Assembly: GCF_039541955.1 (NCBI RefSeq)
Contig: NZ_BAABHF010000013.1
Coordinates: 81,908-145,907 of the forward strand
Length of the DNA: 64,000 nt
From: Actinoallomurus oryzae
GTDB taxonomy: Bacteria; Actinomycetota; Actinomycetes; Streptosporangiales; Streptosporangiaceae
Reading direction: 5' to 3'
This document shows, piece by piece, positions 8,379 through 17,500 of this stretch. Every line of letters starts with the position of its first letter. Position 1 is the stretch's first letter. The position numbers were made by a program, and so were the translations under genes. The notes below the pieces were generated by a model. It was given only the letters and a program-made list of their open reading frames with translations, was not told where the DNA came from and searched no databases.

Positions 8379-9706
8379 CGGCCGATCCGTTCGGCGACGA
8401 AGGCGGCGAGCTGCCCCGGTGTCATCGCTCCGACGTGGGCGCCGACGTCGGCGAGCCGCTGGGCCAGCGCACGGTCGTAGGAGGGGTTGGCCTCCTCGTC
8501 GAGCGCGGCGAGCCCGAGCACCCGGGTGCCCTGCTCGGCCAGCCGGGCCACGGTGCGGACGAGCCGGTGTTCGTCGCCGCCCTCGTAGAAGTCGGTGATG
8601 ACGGCGAGGATGGTGCGGCGCGGGTTCTCGATCAGGCTCGCGCCGTACTCGACCGCGCGTGCGATGTCGGTGCCGCCGCCGAGCTGCACCTTGAGCAGCA
8701 GCTCGACCGGGTCGGTGACGTCCGCGGTCAGGTCGACCACGCTGGTGTCGAACGCGATGAGGTGGGTCTTGAGGCCGGGAAGGTTCCACAGGCAGGCGGC
8801 GGTCACGGCGGAGTGGATCACCGACCCGACCATCGAACCGGACTGGTCGACGATGAGCACGAGCTGCCACTGTTCGAGGTGCGGGCGTACGCGGGAGACG
8901 AACTTCGGGTGCTCGATCAGGATCCGCCGCTCCTCCGGCTGGTAGTGCGCCAGGTTGGCCCGGATCGTGCCGCGGAAGTCGAAATTACGCGCCTGGCGCA
9001 GCCGGCTCGGCCTGCGCGAACGGGTGCCGCTGAACGCCTGCCGTACCTCGGGCGCGATCCGCTTCATCAGATCACGTACGACGTCCTCGACGATGCGGCG
9101 CGCGAGCCGGAGGACCTCGGGGTTCATCAGGTGCTTGGTGCGCAGGACGGCGCGGAGCAGGGTCGGGTTGGGCTCGACGCGGGACAGGACGTCGGGGTCG
9201 GTGACCACCTCGTGAATCTGGTACCGCTCGACGGCGTCGCGTTCGAGCCGCTCGATGGTCTCGCGGGGGAACAGCCGGTGGATGTCGTCGAGCCAGTCGA
9301 CCGTGGTCAGCGCCGAAGGCCCGGACCCGGCCTGACGACCGGCACCACGCCGTACGCCGCGACGGGCCAGGTCAGGGTCGCGGCCGTAGAGCCAGTCCAG
9401 CGCCCGGTCACTCGCGGCGGCGTCCCCCGTCAGCCCACCCGTACACGTCTCGGCGGGCGCCCCGAGCACGAGCCTCCAGCGTTCGAGCCCCGGATCGAGC
9501 GCGGTCACGTGACCTCCCCCGCCGGAGGCGTCCACCATCGGAACCGTCCCCTCGATCCCCTCACCCACCGCACTTCCTCCGCCGGGGCCGGCCACCACCG
9601 CAGCCGCGCCCGCCACCTCCTCATCCCGCTCGCCCAGCGCCTCTCCTCCATCAGAGCCGGCCACCACCGGAGCCGTGCCTTCGGTCTTCTCGCCTCGCTC
9701 GCTCAT
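8375..9706 (-). CDS. VWA-domain protein of the yeh-like operon (YehP-type)
   Basis: A 443-residue protein with a Gly/Glu-rich, apparently disordered N-terminus (about 1-65), a helical central part and a C-terminal von Willebrand factor A domain. The MIDAS motif is intact: DQSGS at 287-291, with downstream GGGTDIA and ITDFYEGGD supplying the other metal ligands. VWA proteins paired with MoxR ATPases typically act as substrate or chaperone adaptors. The start overlaps the DUF5682 stop by four bases and the end overlaps the SWIM start, indicating translational coupling. It corresponds to E. coli YehP. Confidence 0.88.
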   Translation of the reverse strand: MSERGEKTEGTAPVVAGSDGGEALGERDEEVAGAAAVVAGPGGGSAVGEGIEGTVPMVDASGGGGHVTALDPGLERWRLVLGAPAETCTGGLTGDAAASDRALDWLYGRDPDLARRGVRRGAGRQAGSGPSALTTVDWLDDIHRLFPRETIERLERDAVERYQIHEVVTDPDVLSRVEPNPTLLRAVLRTKHLMNPEVLRLARRIVEDVVRDLMKRIAPEVRQAFSGTRSRRPSRLRQARNFDFRGTIRANLAHYQPEERRILIEHPKFVSRVRPHLEQWQLVLIVDQSGSMVGSVIHSAVTAACLWNLPGLKTHLIAFDTSVVDLTADVTDPVELLLKVQLGGGTDIARAVEYGASLIENPRRTILAVITDFYEGGDEHRLVRTVARLAEQGTRVLGLAALDEEANPSYDRALAQRLADVGAHVGAMTPGQLAAFVAERIGR

Positions 9707-12354
9707 GGCAGCAGTCCCTCTCCGGCGAGCAGGCGGCCCGCCCGGTCCTCGAGCGCCTTCGCCTCTGCGATCAGTAGCGGGTCGGCCGTCGTACGGAGGA
9801 GTGCACGGGCCGACCCGGTGAGCCGACGGCGTTCGAGCAGCCGCCGGGCGATCAGCTCACGCTCGCGCGGCGGGAAGTAGGCGAACGCCTGCCGGAGCGC
9901 GGGCAGCCCGGCCAGGAAGTCCGGCATCGTGGTGATGAGGTCGTCCAGCACCGCGAGCACACCGCCCTCGGCGTCCCCCGCCCCATCGCCCCCGGCCGGG
10001 CTGCCTGCTTCTCCCGACCAACCCACCCCGGCCGACCTCCCGGCTTTCCCCGACCAACCCACCCCGGCCGACCTCCCGGCTTTCCCCGACCAACCCACCC
10101 CGGCCGACCTCCCGGCGGCGAGGACCTCGTCGCGGGCCAGGGCGAACAGGCCCGCCAGCCAGTCGCCGAGCGTGTCCGCGCCGGCGGCGCCGCGCAGCGC
10201 GCGTACGGGGTCGACGGAGGCACCGAGCGACCAGCCGAACCCGAACGCGGCGCCGCGCAGGTCGGGCGGCGTGTCGCGGTCGGCGCCGATGCGGGCCATG
10301 ACGTCCAGGGCGGCGTCCCTGCCGGTCGAGAGCACCTCGTGGGCGTGCAGGAGGGCGTCTCTGGTGGCGGTGACCGCGCGCAGGCGGGCCAGGTCGGCCG
10401 GGGCGGGGCCGCCGTGCACGCCCTCGGCGAGCCACAGCACCCGTGTCACCGCACCGTCGATCACCGCGGCGTACATCGGGCTACCGGCGGTGCCGAGCAC
10501 GCGGTCGTGCCGCCAGAGGCCGAGCACCGTGGCGAGCGCCTCGCCGAGCGGACCCAGTTCGCGGGCGCCGGCGATGTTCGCGGCGATGAGTTCGGTGATC
10601 TGCTCGGACAGGTCGGTGACGCCGCACAGGGCGGCGTCGAAGAGCAGCGCGGCGAGGGCACCCGGATCTGTCCCTGCGGCGGCGACTCCCTCGGCGAGCA
10701 CGGCGGTCGCGGCGTCACGAAGCGTGCCGCCGTACGCCCCGGCCTCGATGAGCGCGGGCGTGCGCGCCTCGTGGTCGGTGAGTTCCCAGCTCTCGTCGAG
10801 CACCGGGTCCGCGCCGGAGCCCGGCCCGGAGACCCGCGTGTACCCGGGTATGCCCAGCACCCGCAGGCGGTGCAGGACACGGGCGCGGATGAGATCGCCG
10901 CCATCGCTGAGGTCCAGCTCGACCGTGCCCGTACGGTCGAGGCCGAGACGCGTCAGCTCGGCCTCGACGTCGTGGACGAGCGGTGGCGCGGGCGTGTCCG
11001 GGTGCAGGCGGCCGGTCCGGTCGCCGCTCAGCGCGGCCACCATCTCGGCCACGACCGGATGGGCACCGGACGCGAGCGCCCCGCGCCGGGTCCACGGCAG
11101 CGGCTGGTCGAGGTCGTCGGAGACGAGCGCGCTGACCAGCCCGTCGAGGATGTCCGTACGGGCCGGGTGCGGGTGGCCGCGCAGCCGCGCGAGCCCCGCG
11201 GACAGCGTGCGGGCGGCGATGAGGTCGGCGGTCGAGACGGCGACACCGCGCCTCCGCAGCCTCGTCGCGACCGCCTCGACCAGGCCGTCCGCGGCCGCGT
11301 CCGCGCCCTGCTCCCACAGCCGCTGGTAGTACTCGGGCGACGGCATGCCGGACTGGTATCCGGAGAAGGCGTCGAGCCGCCGGAAGGAGTAGGGCACCAG
11401 GTAGCTCCCGGCCACCGCCCCCGCCGCCGGGCGGGGAATCTCCGGCCAACCACCACCCGCCTCCACCGAGGCGCCCCCCGGAAGACCACCGACCACCTCG
11501 ACCGGACGCCTCTCCCCGCCGGCGAGCACTCCCAACGGCGAGGCAGTCCCTGGAAAGCGCCCCATCACCTCGGCCGGACGACCTTCCGCATCAGCGGAAA
11601 CGGCCCCCGGCCCATCACCATCCGGCTCCCCCACACCCGACGGCGAGGCGGCCCTCGCAGAACCACCAGCCCCCTCGGCCCGACGGCCCTCACCGTCCAG
11701 TCCATCACCGCCCGGCTCAGCCACGAGGCGACGCAGGGCGGGGCGGTGGAAGCCGCCGGTGACCACGACGACCGGGCGGTCTCCCGCGTCGGCGGCGGCC
11801 GCGCGTACCCAGGCCGCCATGTACGCCTCGCGTGCCGTGTCGTCCTCTCCCGCCTCCGTGTCGCCGCGGACGAGGTCGAAGTAGGTGGCGAGCCGTTCGT
11901 CCAGGCCGTCGTCGGGTTCGACCTCGACCAGGCGGTCCCACAGGGCGTCGATGTTGTCGACGGCGAACGCCCGGCAGAGGCGGTCGGCCACGTCGGCGTA
12001 GCGCTGCTCGGCGTCCGCGTACCGGTTGCGGCGGCCGGCCAGCGCCGGGTGCCAGGCGGGCAGGTCGATGAACCGCAGCTCCGCGCCGTGGGCGCGGCCC
12101 ACCGTGAGGGCCACCCATTCGGGCGAGTAGCCGCAGAACGGCGCCCACGACAGGTGGGAACGCTCGTCGTCGCGGTAGTGGCTGAAGATCGCGATCGGGA
12201 GTTCGTGCCCGAGCAGCAGCTCGTCGAGCCGGTCGTTGACGTCGGCCGGCCCCTCGACCAGGACGTACGCGGGCCGCAACGCCTCGATGGTGCGCTCGAC
12301 CAGCCGGGCGCAGGCCGGGCTGTGGTGCCGGACCCCGATGAACGTGACGGGCAT
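9703..12354 (-). CDS. DUF5682 protein of the yeh-like operon (YehM-type)
   Basis: An 883-residue DUF5682-type protein. It opens with FIGVRHHSPACARLV and contains YVLVEGPADVNDRL and VVVVTGGFHRPAL, an arrangement reminiscent of TraB/EreA-like putative hydrolase folds. No catalytic assignment is secure. Two low-complexity insertions are present: one around residues 230-325 and a 12-residue tandem repeat (AGRSAGVGWSGK) near the C-terminus. The ATG at 12354 shares one base with the AAA ATPase stop, so an upstream start in the same frame is unlikely. It corresponds to E. coli YehM in the same gene order. Confidence 0.85.
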   Translation of the reverse strand: MPVTFIGVRHHSPACARLVERTIEALRPAYVLVEGPADVNDRLDELLLGHELPIAIFSHYRDDERSHLSWAPFCGYSPEWVALTVGRAHGAELRFIDLPAWHPALAGRRNRYADAEQRYADVADRLCRAFAVDNIDALWDRLVEVEPDDGLDERLATYFDLVRGDTEAGEDDTAREAYMAAWVRAAAADAGDRPVVVVTGGFHRPALRRLVAEPGGDGLDGEGRRAEGAGGSARAASPSGVGEPDGDGPGAVSADAEGRPAEVMGRFPGTASPLGVLAGGERRPVEVVGGLPGGASVEAGGGWPEIPRPAAGAVAGSYLVPYSFRRLDAFSGYQSGMPSPEYYQRLWEQGADAAADGLVEAVATRLRRRGVAVSTADLIAARTLSAGLARLRGHPHPARTDILDGLVSALVSDDLDQPLPWTRRGALASGAHPVVAEMVAALSGDRTGRLHPDTPAPPLVHDVEAELTRLGLDRTGTVELDLSDGGDLIRARVLHRLRVLGIPGYTRVSGPGSGADPVLDESWELTDHEARTPALIEAGAYGGTLRDAATAVLAEGVAAAGTDPGALAALLFDAALCGVTDLSEQITELIAANIAGARELGPLGEALATVLGLWRHDRVLGTAGSPMYAAVIDGAVTRVLWLAEGVHGGPAPADLARLRAVTATRDALLHAHEVLSTGRDAALDVMARIGADRDTPPDLRGAAFGFGWSLGASVDPVRALRGAAGADTLGDWLAGLFALARDEVLAAGRSAGVGWSGKAGRSAGVGWSGKAGRSAGVGWSGEAGSPAGGDGAGDAEGGVLAVLDDLITTMPDFLAGLPALRQAFAYFPPRERELIARRLLERRRLTGSARALLRTTADPLLIAEAKALEDRAGRLLAGEGLLP
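10015..10122 (-). repeat. 36-bp coding minisatellite inside the DUF5682 gene
   Basis: A 36-bp unit begins at 10015, 10051 and 10087; the first two copies are nearly identical and the last is truncated at its end. It encodes the 12-residue repeat AGRSAGVGWSGK, so copy-number changes keep the frame. It probably forms a flexible Gly/Ser linker. Confidence 0.85.
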
Positions 12355-13445
12355 CAGCCGGGCAGCAGGTGCCGGGCGTCGTGCAGGGCCCGCCACTGGT
12401 CACCGCGCCGCCGGGGCACCTGCTGTTCGAGGTAGCGGCGTAGTCGTGCCAGGTCGTCGGTGTTGTCCTTGGCCGCCGTGCCGGCGAGGCAGGCGACGAT
12501 GTCGGCCGCGGTGCCCGGCTCTCCGCGCAGGAACCAGCCGCGCAGCCCGACCGCGTGGGCCACCGACACCGTCTCCGCGGTGCTCATCACGGTCGACAGG
12601 CGGTCGGTGGGCGCGCCGTCCGGGGCCGTGCCGGCGCGCAGCTCGCGGAAGGTGGTGACCAGCACCTCCAATACGTCGCGGCGCGGCGGCGCGGTGACGC
12701 CGGAGGCCTCCAGCAGTGCCCGCGCCTCGGCCTCGACCAGGTCGAGCTCGGTGGTGAAGTCCGCGATCGGGAACACGGTCTCGAAGTTGAAGCGGCGTTT
12801 CAGGGCCGCGCTCATGTCGTTCACGCCCCGGTCGCGCGTGTTGGCGGTGGCGATGACGTTGAAGCCCTGGCGGGCGAAGACCATGCCGTCGGCGCCGTTC
12901 AGCTCGGGGATCGCCAGTACGCGTTCGGACAGCGGCGACAGCAGCGAGTCCTGGACCTCCAGCGGGCAGCGGGTGATCTCCTCGAACCGTACGATCTTTC
13001 CCTCCGCCATGCCCGTGAGCAGCGGCGCCGGGACGAGCGACCGCGGCGAGGGGCCTTCGGAGACGAGCAGCGCGTAGTTCCAGGAGTACTTGATCTGATC
13101 CTCGGTGGTGGCCGCGCCGCCCTGGATGGTGAGGGTCGAGGTGCCGCTCACCGCGGCGGCGATGAGCTCGGACAGCAGCGACTTGGCGGTGCCCGGCTCG
13201 CCGACCAGGAGCAGGCCGCGGCTCGTGGCCAGGCTCACCAGCGCGCGGTCGATCAGCGAGGGGTCTCCGACGAACTTGCGGCGGATCCCGCGCCGCTCGT
13301 CCCCGACGATGAAGGCGCGCGCCGCCTGCAGGCTGAGCGACCAGCCCGGCGGCCGTCCACCCCGGTCGTCGTCGCGCAGCCGGGCCAGCTCGTCGGCGTA
13401 GCGGATCTCCGCGGGCGGGCGCTGGAAGGTCTCTTCGGTCGTCAT
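12354..13445 (-). CDS. MoxR-type AAA+ ATPase of the yeh-like operon (YehL-type)
   Basis: A 363-residue AAA+ ATPase with Walker A GEPGTAKS (82-89), Walker B IVRFEEITR (151-159), sensor 1 in NVIATANTRDRG and an arginine-finger region LKRRFNFETV. This is the MoxR pattern, typically a hexameric remodelling ATPase working with a VWA partner, here two genes downstream. It begins with ATG 16 bp after the DUF4132 stop and its stop overlaps the DUF5682 start. It is the likely motor of the operon and corresponds to E. coli YehL. Its substrate is unknown. Confidence 0.92.
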   Translation of the reverse strand: MTTEETFQRPPAEIRYADELARLRDDDRGGRPPGWSLSLQAARAFIVGDERRGIRRKFVGDPSLIDRALVSLATSRGLLLVGEPGTAKSLLSELIAAAVSGTSTLTIQGGAATTEDQIKYSWNYALLVSEGPSPRSLVPAPLLTGMAEGKIVRFEEITRCPLEVQDSLLSPLSERVLAIPELNGADGMVFARQGFNVIATANTRDRGVNDMSAALKRRFNFETVFPIADFTTELDLVEAEARALLEASGVTAPPRRDVLEVLVTTFRELRAGTAPDGAPTDRLSTVMSTAETVSVAHAVGLRGWFLRGEPGTAADIVACLAGTAAKDNTDDLARLRRYLEQQVPRRRGDQWRALHDARHLLPG

Positions 13446-13461
13446 TCGGGTGCTCCGGGGG

Positions 13462-16400
13462 TCAGGCGGTCAGCTCGGTGAGTTCGGCGATGACCTCCGA
13501 CGCCGTCACCGGGTCGAGGTCGCCGAACCGCAGCGAACCCTGGGACGCGTAGCCGTCCGGCCGGTCCGTGAGCGAGATCGAGTCGAGCCGGGTATCGGGG
13601 AACATCTCCGGGGCGCCCACCGCGATACCGGGATCCAGAAAGATCACGACGTAGCGGCCGTCTCCCGCCGGGCGGGAGATCGAGCCCTGGATGCCGGCGT
13701 CCTGGGGGGCTTCGCGGAGCCAACCGCGGCGTTCGAGGCCGAGCACCGCGCGGGTCGGCACCGTGGCTCCCTCGAACCGGGTCAGCCGCGAGCCCGCCCG
13801 CTCCTCTTCGGTCAGGGTGTACACCGGCCGGCCGAGCTGCGGGAACGGCTGCAGGATCTCGTAGTCGCCGAACACCTCCGACCACGCCTCCAGCGTGCCG
13901 GGCAGGTCGAGCGGATGGGCGATGCGGATCGACCCGTCCGGCACGGACACGGTGTTGTCGTCGCGGTCGGCGAGCGTACGGTCCTCGGCGATGCGGAACT
14001 CGACGCCGCCGGCGCCCACCCAGACCAGGCGACGGGCGATGTGACAGGTCAGCGGATGCCCGACGAACAGGTCCGCGAACTCCGTCGCGCTCCAGCCGCG
14101 CCGCGTGACCATGGCCGTCTCCAGCCGGCGGATCAGGTCGCCGGCGACGGTCCGCACGTCCTTCTTCAGCGCGGCGAACCGCTTGCGCTCGCCGAGCGCC
14201 TTATCGTCGTCGCGCGCTCCCGGCGCCGGCAAGTCCTTGCGCCGCTTGCCGGTCTCGTCCAGAACGTACGGCTTGAGCTGCTCGTCGAAGCCGACCACGA
14301 ACCGCCGCGGCCCGTAGTCGAGGACCATGCTCCCCTGGTCGTCGAGCCCGAAGTCGGGTACCAGCCGGTCCGCCAGTTGCTCCGGGCTCAACCTCAGCCC
14401 CTCGGCGACCTCCTCGATCTTCTCCCGGGCACGGTCCTTCAGCGCCTTGAACTTCACCCGCTGGGCGATGCCGTTCAGGTGCATCAGGGCGATCTCGGAC
14501 CCGATCTCGGCCAGCACCTCCAGCCCTGCGACGGCCTTGGTGTGACCGCCCTCGCCCGGCCAGGCCCGGATGATCGGCGTGAGCCGGCGTACGGTCTCGT
14601 CGTCGCCCAGGCGGCCCAGCCCGGCCAGCGCCCAGCCGTCCTTGGCCGGCATCCCCGCGAGCTGCCACTGCCGGAACACCGCCCAGCCGAACTCGGCCAG
14701 GGACGCCCGGTCGCACGTCTCCCGGACGACCTCCAGCCCGGCGTACGGCTCACCGGCCTTGGAGATCGTGAGCATCGTGACGATATGGCCGGCGGCCTCG
14801 GGCGGCAGCGCCTGCGCGCGGTCGCGGAGCAGCACCTGCGGCAGCCGCCTCTGCTCCAGCCAGTCGCCGACCTTGGGCAGCCGGGCCGGGACGCTGTCCA
14901 GCGGGCTGGCGGCGAGCATCGCCTCGACGGCCGCCGCCGCCTCGTCGCCGTGGACCTTCGCCGCCGTGACCACGGCGTGCGCGTCGTGGGTGGACGCGAG
15001 GTGCCGCAGCGCCGCCTCCGCGCCCGTACGGGACCGGCCCGCCGGGCCGACGGCGTCGGGGACCAGGAAGGGCACGGTGCTCAAACCGTGCCAGGCGAGC
15101 CAGCCGGTCGCGATCTTGCGCGCGGACTTCAGCCGGGCCAGCCAGTCGGCCATCAGCCGGGCCACCCGGACGTCGAGGAAGGGCAGCAGCAGCCCGCCGA
15201 CCACGCCCGGGGACTCGTCGATGGCGATGCCGAGCGCCGGCCGCAGGGCGTCGAGCTCGAAGCGGGCGATGATCGGGCGCATCCAGTGCTCCGCGCCGTA
15301 GCGCCGCGGGGTCGGCCAGTCGGCGACGTACGGGCGGAGGGCGTCCACCGGCCCGAGAGTGAACAGGGCCTCCTCCTCGATGAAGTTCAGCTCGCGCGCC
15401 CGGTATCGGCGGATCATCTCCGGCCAGTCACTCCTGACAAGGCGGTCGGCGTACTGCGAGGCCGACCGCAGCCATTCGTCGCGGCGGCCGTCCGGCCAGA
15501 CGATCGAGGAACCGTCCGGGGGCGTCAGGTCCGCGATCACGATCGGCCTGGCCGGCCTGCGGCGGCGCGTCCACGGTGGTGCGGCCAGGAGAGGGGGCAA
15601 CGCCTCCGCCGGCGCCGTCGCGACCCGCTCGGCCCGGTCGGCCGTCTCGGCGGCGAGCCGCTCGACCGTCGCGCGCGCCTCCGCCGGCAAGCCGGGCAGC
15701 GCGGCGGCGACCGCCTCGGGGCGGTCCCGGACGTGCCCGGCGAGCAGGTCGAGCGCTGCGGCGGCCTCTTTGGAGGAACCGACGGCGGCGGGGGCCAGCA
15801 GCCGCACCGCGCGTACCGGATAGCGCTTCATCGCGTCGAGCAGCGCGGGTTGCACGTGCTTTTCGCCCCGGTGGCCGACCAGCACCCCGAAGGCCTCGTC
15901 GGTGGGCAGCCGGCTCAGCACCTCGGCGCCCACCTTGCGGTCGTCGGCGTACGCGGCGCCGAAGGCGCCGGCCATCAGCGCGACCACCGGGTCGACACCG
16001 GCCGCCTCGATCAGCGTGGCGAGCACACGGCGGGACCACTGGCCGTACCCGAGGCTCAAGCTCGCCGTGAGCGCGGCGAGCTGCCCGGCCGAGCCGACCG
16101 AGCAGAACAGCATGACGCTCAGGGCCGCCTGGCGGTGAGACGCGGCCTCGGCGCAGCACTCGTCCATCCACGCCGTCTCGGTCGGCACCAGGTACGAGAC
16201 CAGCACGCGCTGCACCCCGGTGCGCCGATGGGCGGCGAGCGTCTCGACGGCCGCCCGGTAGTCCTCCTCCCGCGCGTCGGCCAGCAGGTCGCGCATCCGG
16301 TCGGCCACCGGCTGCCACGGCCACCTCCAGAACGGGTACTGGCCGGTGGGGTGGGCGCGAAGCCGCCACCGGCGCTTCCGCCGGGCCGTGCCCTGCCACC

Positions 16401-16881
16401 AGACGTGCAGACCCGTGTCGGCGATCTCGGCCGTCGCGGCGGCGGCGAACGCCAGGCCGTGTGCCGACGCCCAGGCGTCGGCGAAGGCCGCGTGATCGTC
16501 CACCGCGGAGCGTTCGTGGTCGTCGGGCGCGGCGGCGACGTGCGCGAGCAGGGCGGCGGCGCGCGGCGTGACCCGGCCGGCGAGGTGGGCGCGCAGCTCT
16601 TCGGCGAGGGCCTGGTCGCTCTCCGGGTCGGCCAGCGCCTGCGCCGTGCGCTCCGCCGCACGCTCGGCCCACCCGGCGACCCTGACGGCCGCTCCGCCGT
16701 CGACGGTCACCGGCGTACGGGGCGGCCCGCCGCGCCGGCGGCGCGCGACGCGCCGCCAGGAGGCCGGCATCTCGAAGGTCTCCTCGTCCGGGAGGGCGTC
16801 TCCCCCCGGCGCCGGCTCGGCCACCTCGGTATGCCGCACGCGTGCCTCCACAGACTTCCGTTCGAACGATTCGCGGGACAC
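13462..16881 (-). CDS. DUF4132 protein of the yeh-like operon (YehI/MolR-type)
   Basis: A 1139-residue protein, first in the operon. It is mostly alpha-helical with HEAT-like stretches, has no signal peptide, and ends in a DUF4132-like region (LSPEQLADRLVPDFGLD ... YGPRRFVVGFDEQLKPYV). The E. coli counterpart YehI was historically annotated as a molybdate metabolism regulator on weak evidence. I see no obvious WGR domain at this N-terminus. ATG at 16881 gives the longest plausible start; no strong ribosome-binding site is visible. It is probably a large scaffold for the ATPase-VWA pair, which is inference from gene order. Confidence 0.85.
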   Translation of the reverse strand: MSRESFERKSVEARVRHTEVAEPAPGGDALPDEETFEMPASWRRVARRRRGGPPRTPVTVDGGAAVRVAGWAERAAERTAQALADPESDQALAEELRAHLAGRVTPRAAALLAHVAAAPDDHERSAVDDHAAFADAWASAHGLAFAAAATAEIADTGLHVWWQGTARRKRRWRLRAHPTGQYPFWRWPWQPVADRMRDLLADAREEDYRAAVETLAAHRRTGVQRVLVSYLVPTETAWMDECCAEAASHRQAALSVMLFCSVGSAGQLAALTASLSLGYGQWSRRVLATLIEAAGVDPVVALMAGAFGAAYADDRKVGAEVLSRLPTDEAFGVLVGHRGEKHVQPALLDAMKRYPVRAVRLLAPAAVGSSKEAAAALDLLAGHVRDRPEAVAAALPGLPAEARATVERLAAETADRAERVATAPAEALPPLLAAPPWTRRRRPARPIVIADLTPPDGSSIVWPDGRRDEWLRSASQYADRLVRSDWPEMIRRYRARELNFIEEEALFTLGPVDALRPYVADWPTPRRYGAEHWMRPIIARFELDALRPALGIAIDESPGVVGGLLLPFLDVRVARLMADWLARLKSARKIATGWLAWHGLSTVPFLVPDAVGPAGRSRTGAEAALRHLASTHDAHAVVTAAKVHGDEAAAAVEAMLAASPLDSVPARLPKVGDWLEQRRLPQVLLRDRAQALPPEAAGHIVTMLTISKAGEPYAGLEVVRETCDRASLAEFGWAVFRQWQLAGMPAKDGWALAGLGRLGDDETVRRLTPIIRAWPGEGGHTKAVAGLEVLAEIGSEIALMHLNGIAQRVKFKALKDRAREKIEEVAEGLRLSPEQLADRLVPDFGLDDQGSMVLDYGPRRFVVGFDEQLKPYVLDETGKRRKDLPAPGARDDDKALGERKRFAALKKDVRTVAGDLIRRLETAMVTRRGWSATEFADLFVGHPLTCHIARRLVWVGAGGVEFRIAEDRTLADRDDNTVSVPDGSIRIAHPLDLPGTLEAWSEVFGDYEILQPFPQLGRPVYTLTEEERAGSRLTRFEGATVPTRAVLGLERRGWLREAPQDAGIQGSISRPAGDGRYVVIFLDPGIAVGAPEMFPDTRLDSISLTDRPDGYASQGSLRFGDLDPVTASEVIAELTELTA

Positions 16882-16915
16882 GGTAACGAGCGGCTCCGAC
16901 AGTCTCCGCGCGGGT

Positions 16916-17401
16916 TCAGGCCTCGTATTCGAGCTTGAACTCCGCCAGCACGACGTCCAGCGAGCGGGAGGCGTTGTGGGCGACGCGCAGGCCCAGCGGC
17001 ACGTCCGGTGAGACGAACATGGCCCACGACTTGGCGAAGCACTGCATGCCGGGCGTGGCCCCGCGGTGCTCGGTGCAGGTGGTGTCGATCTTTCCCAGCG
17101 GGTCCCGTGCGAACTGGTCGCGCAGTTCGGTGGCCGCGCCGCCCGAGGCGGTCTCCCACTGGATCATCGCGTACAGGCGTCCCCACGCCTGGTGGCCCGG
17201 CCAGATCAGCCCGCTCGCCCGGTCGGAGGGGAACGGATGGCGGGTCCCGTCGCGCGTCTCGGCGTGCATGTTGTCGGGGTCGTAGCTCTCCGCCGACCCG
17301 TACGGGAAGGGCACGAGGTGGTAGTCATCGCCGGACGCGACGGACAGCGGGCCGCCGTCCCGTTCGGCGTCGAACTTCAACGAGCAGACGTGCTGCGCCA
17401 T
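16916..17401 (-). CDS. Uncharacterised 161-residue protein
   Basis: A soluble protein starting MAQHVCSLKFDAE, with an excellent GGAGGTGACGC ribosome-binding site before the ATG at 17401. Clustered aromatic and acidic residues (FPYGSAESYDPDNM, HQAWGRLYAMIQWET) and three cysteines are visible, but I do not recognise the family. There is no signal peptide or membrane segment. It lies 34 bp upstream of the yeh-like operon on the same strand, so it could be that transcript's first gene. The good codon bias and start signal make it a real gene. Confidence 0.7.
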   Translation of the reverse strand: MAQHVCSLKFDAERDGGPLSVASGDDYHLVPFPYGSAESYDPDNMHAETRDGTRHPFPSDRASGLIWPGHQAWGRLYAMIQWETASGGAATELRDQFARDPLGKIDTTCTEHRGATPGMQCFAKSWAMFVSPDVPLGLRVAHNASRSLDVVLAEFKLEYEA

Positions 17402-17500
17402 GCGTCACCTCCATCAGCCGCGACGGCCGTTCGGGGCCGCACGGGGACCACAAGCCACCGTACGACCCCGAACCCACCGATTACCGGCATATGGCGGTCT

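Noticed and set aside
10015..10122. Short tandem repeat considered as CRISPR
   Set aside because: The 36-bp units are directly adjacent without spacers and encode a continuous 12-residue repeat in frame.
13450..16938. Plus-strand open frame of about 1160 codons
   Set aside because: Exact antisense of the DUF4132 gene; no family features, Arg/Gly/Pro-rich shadow translation.
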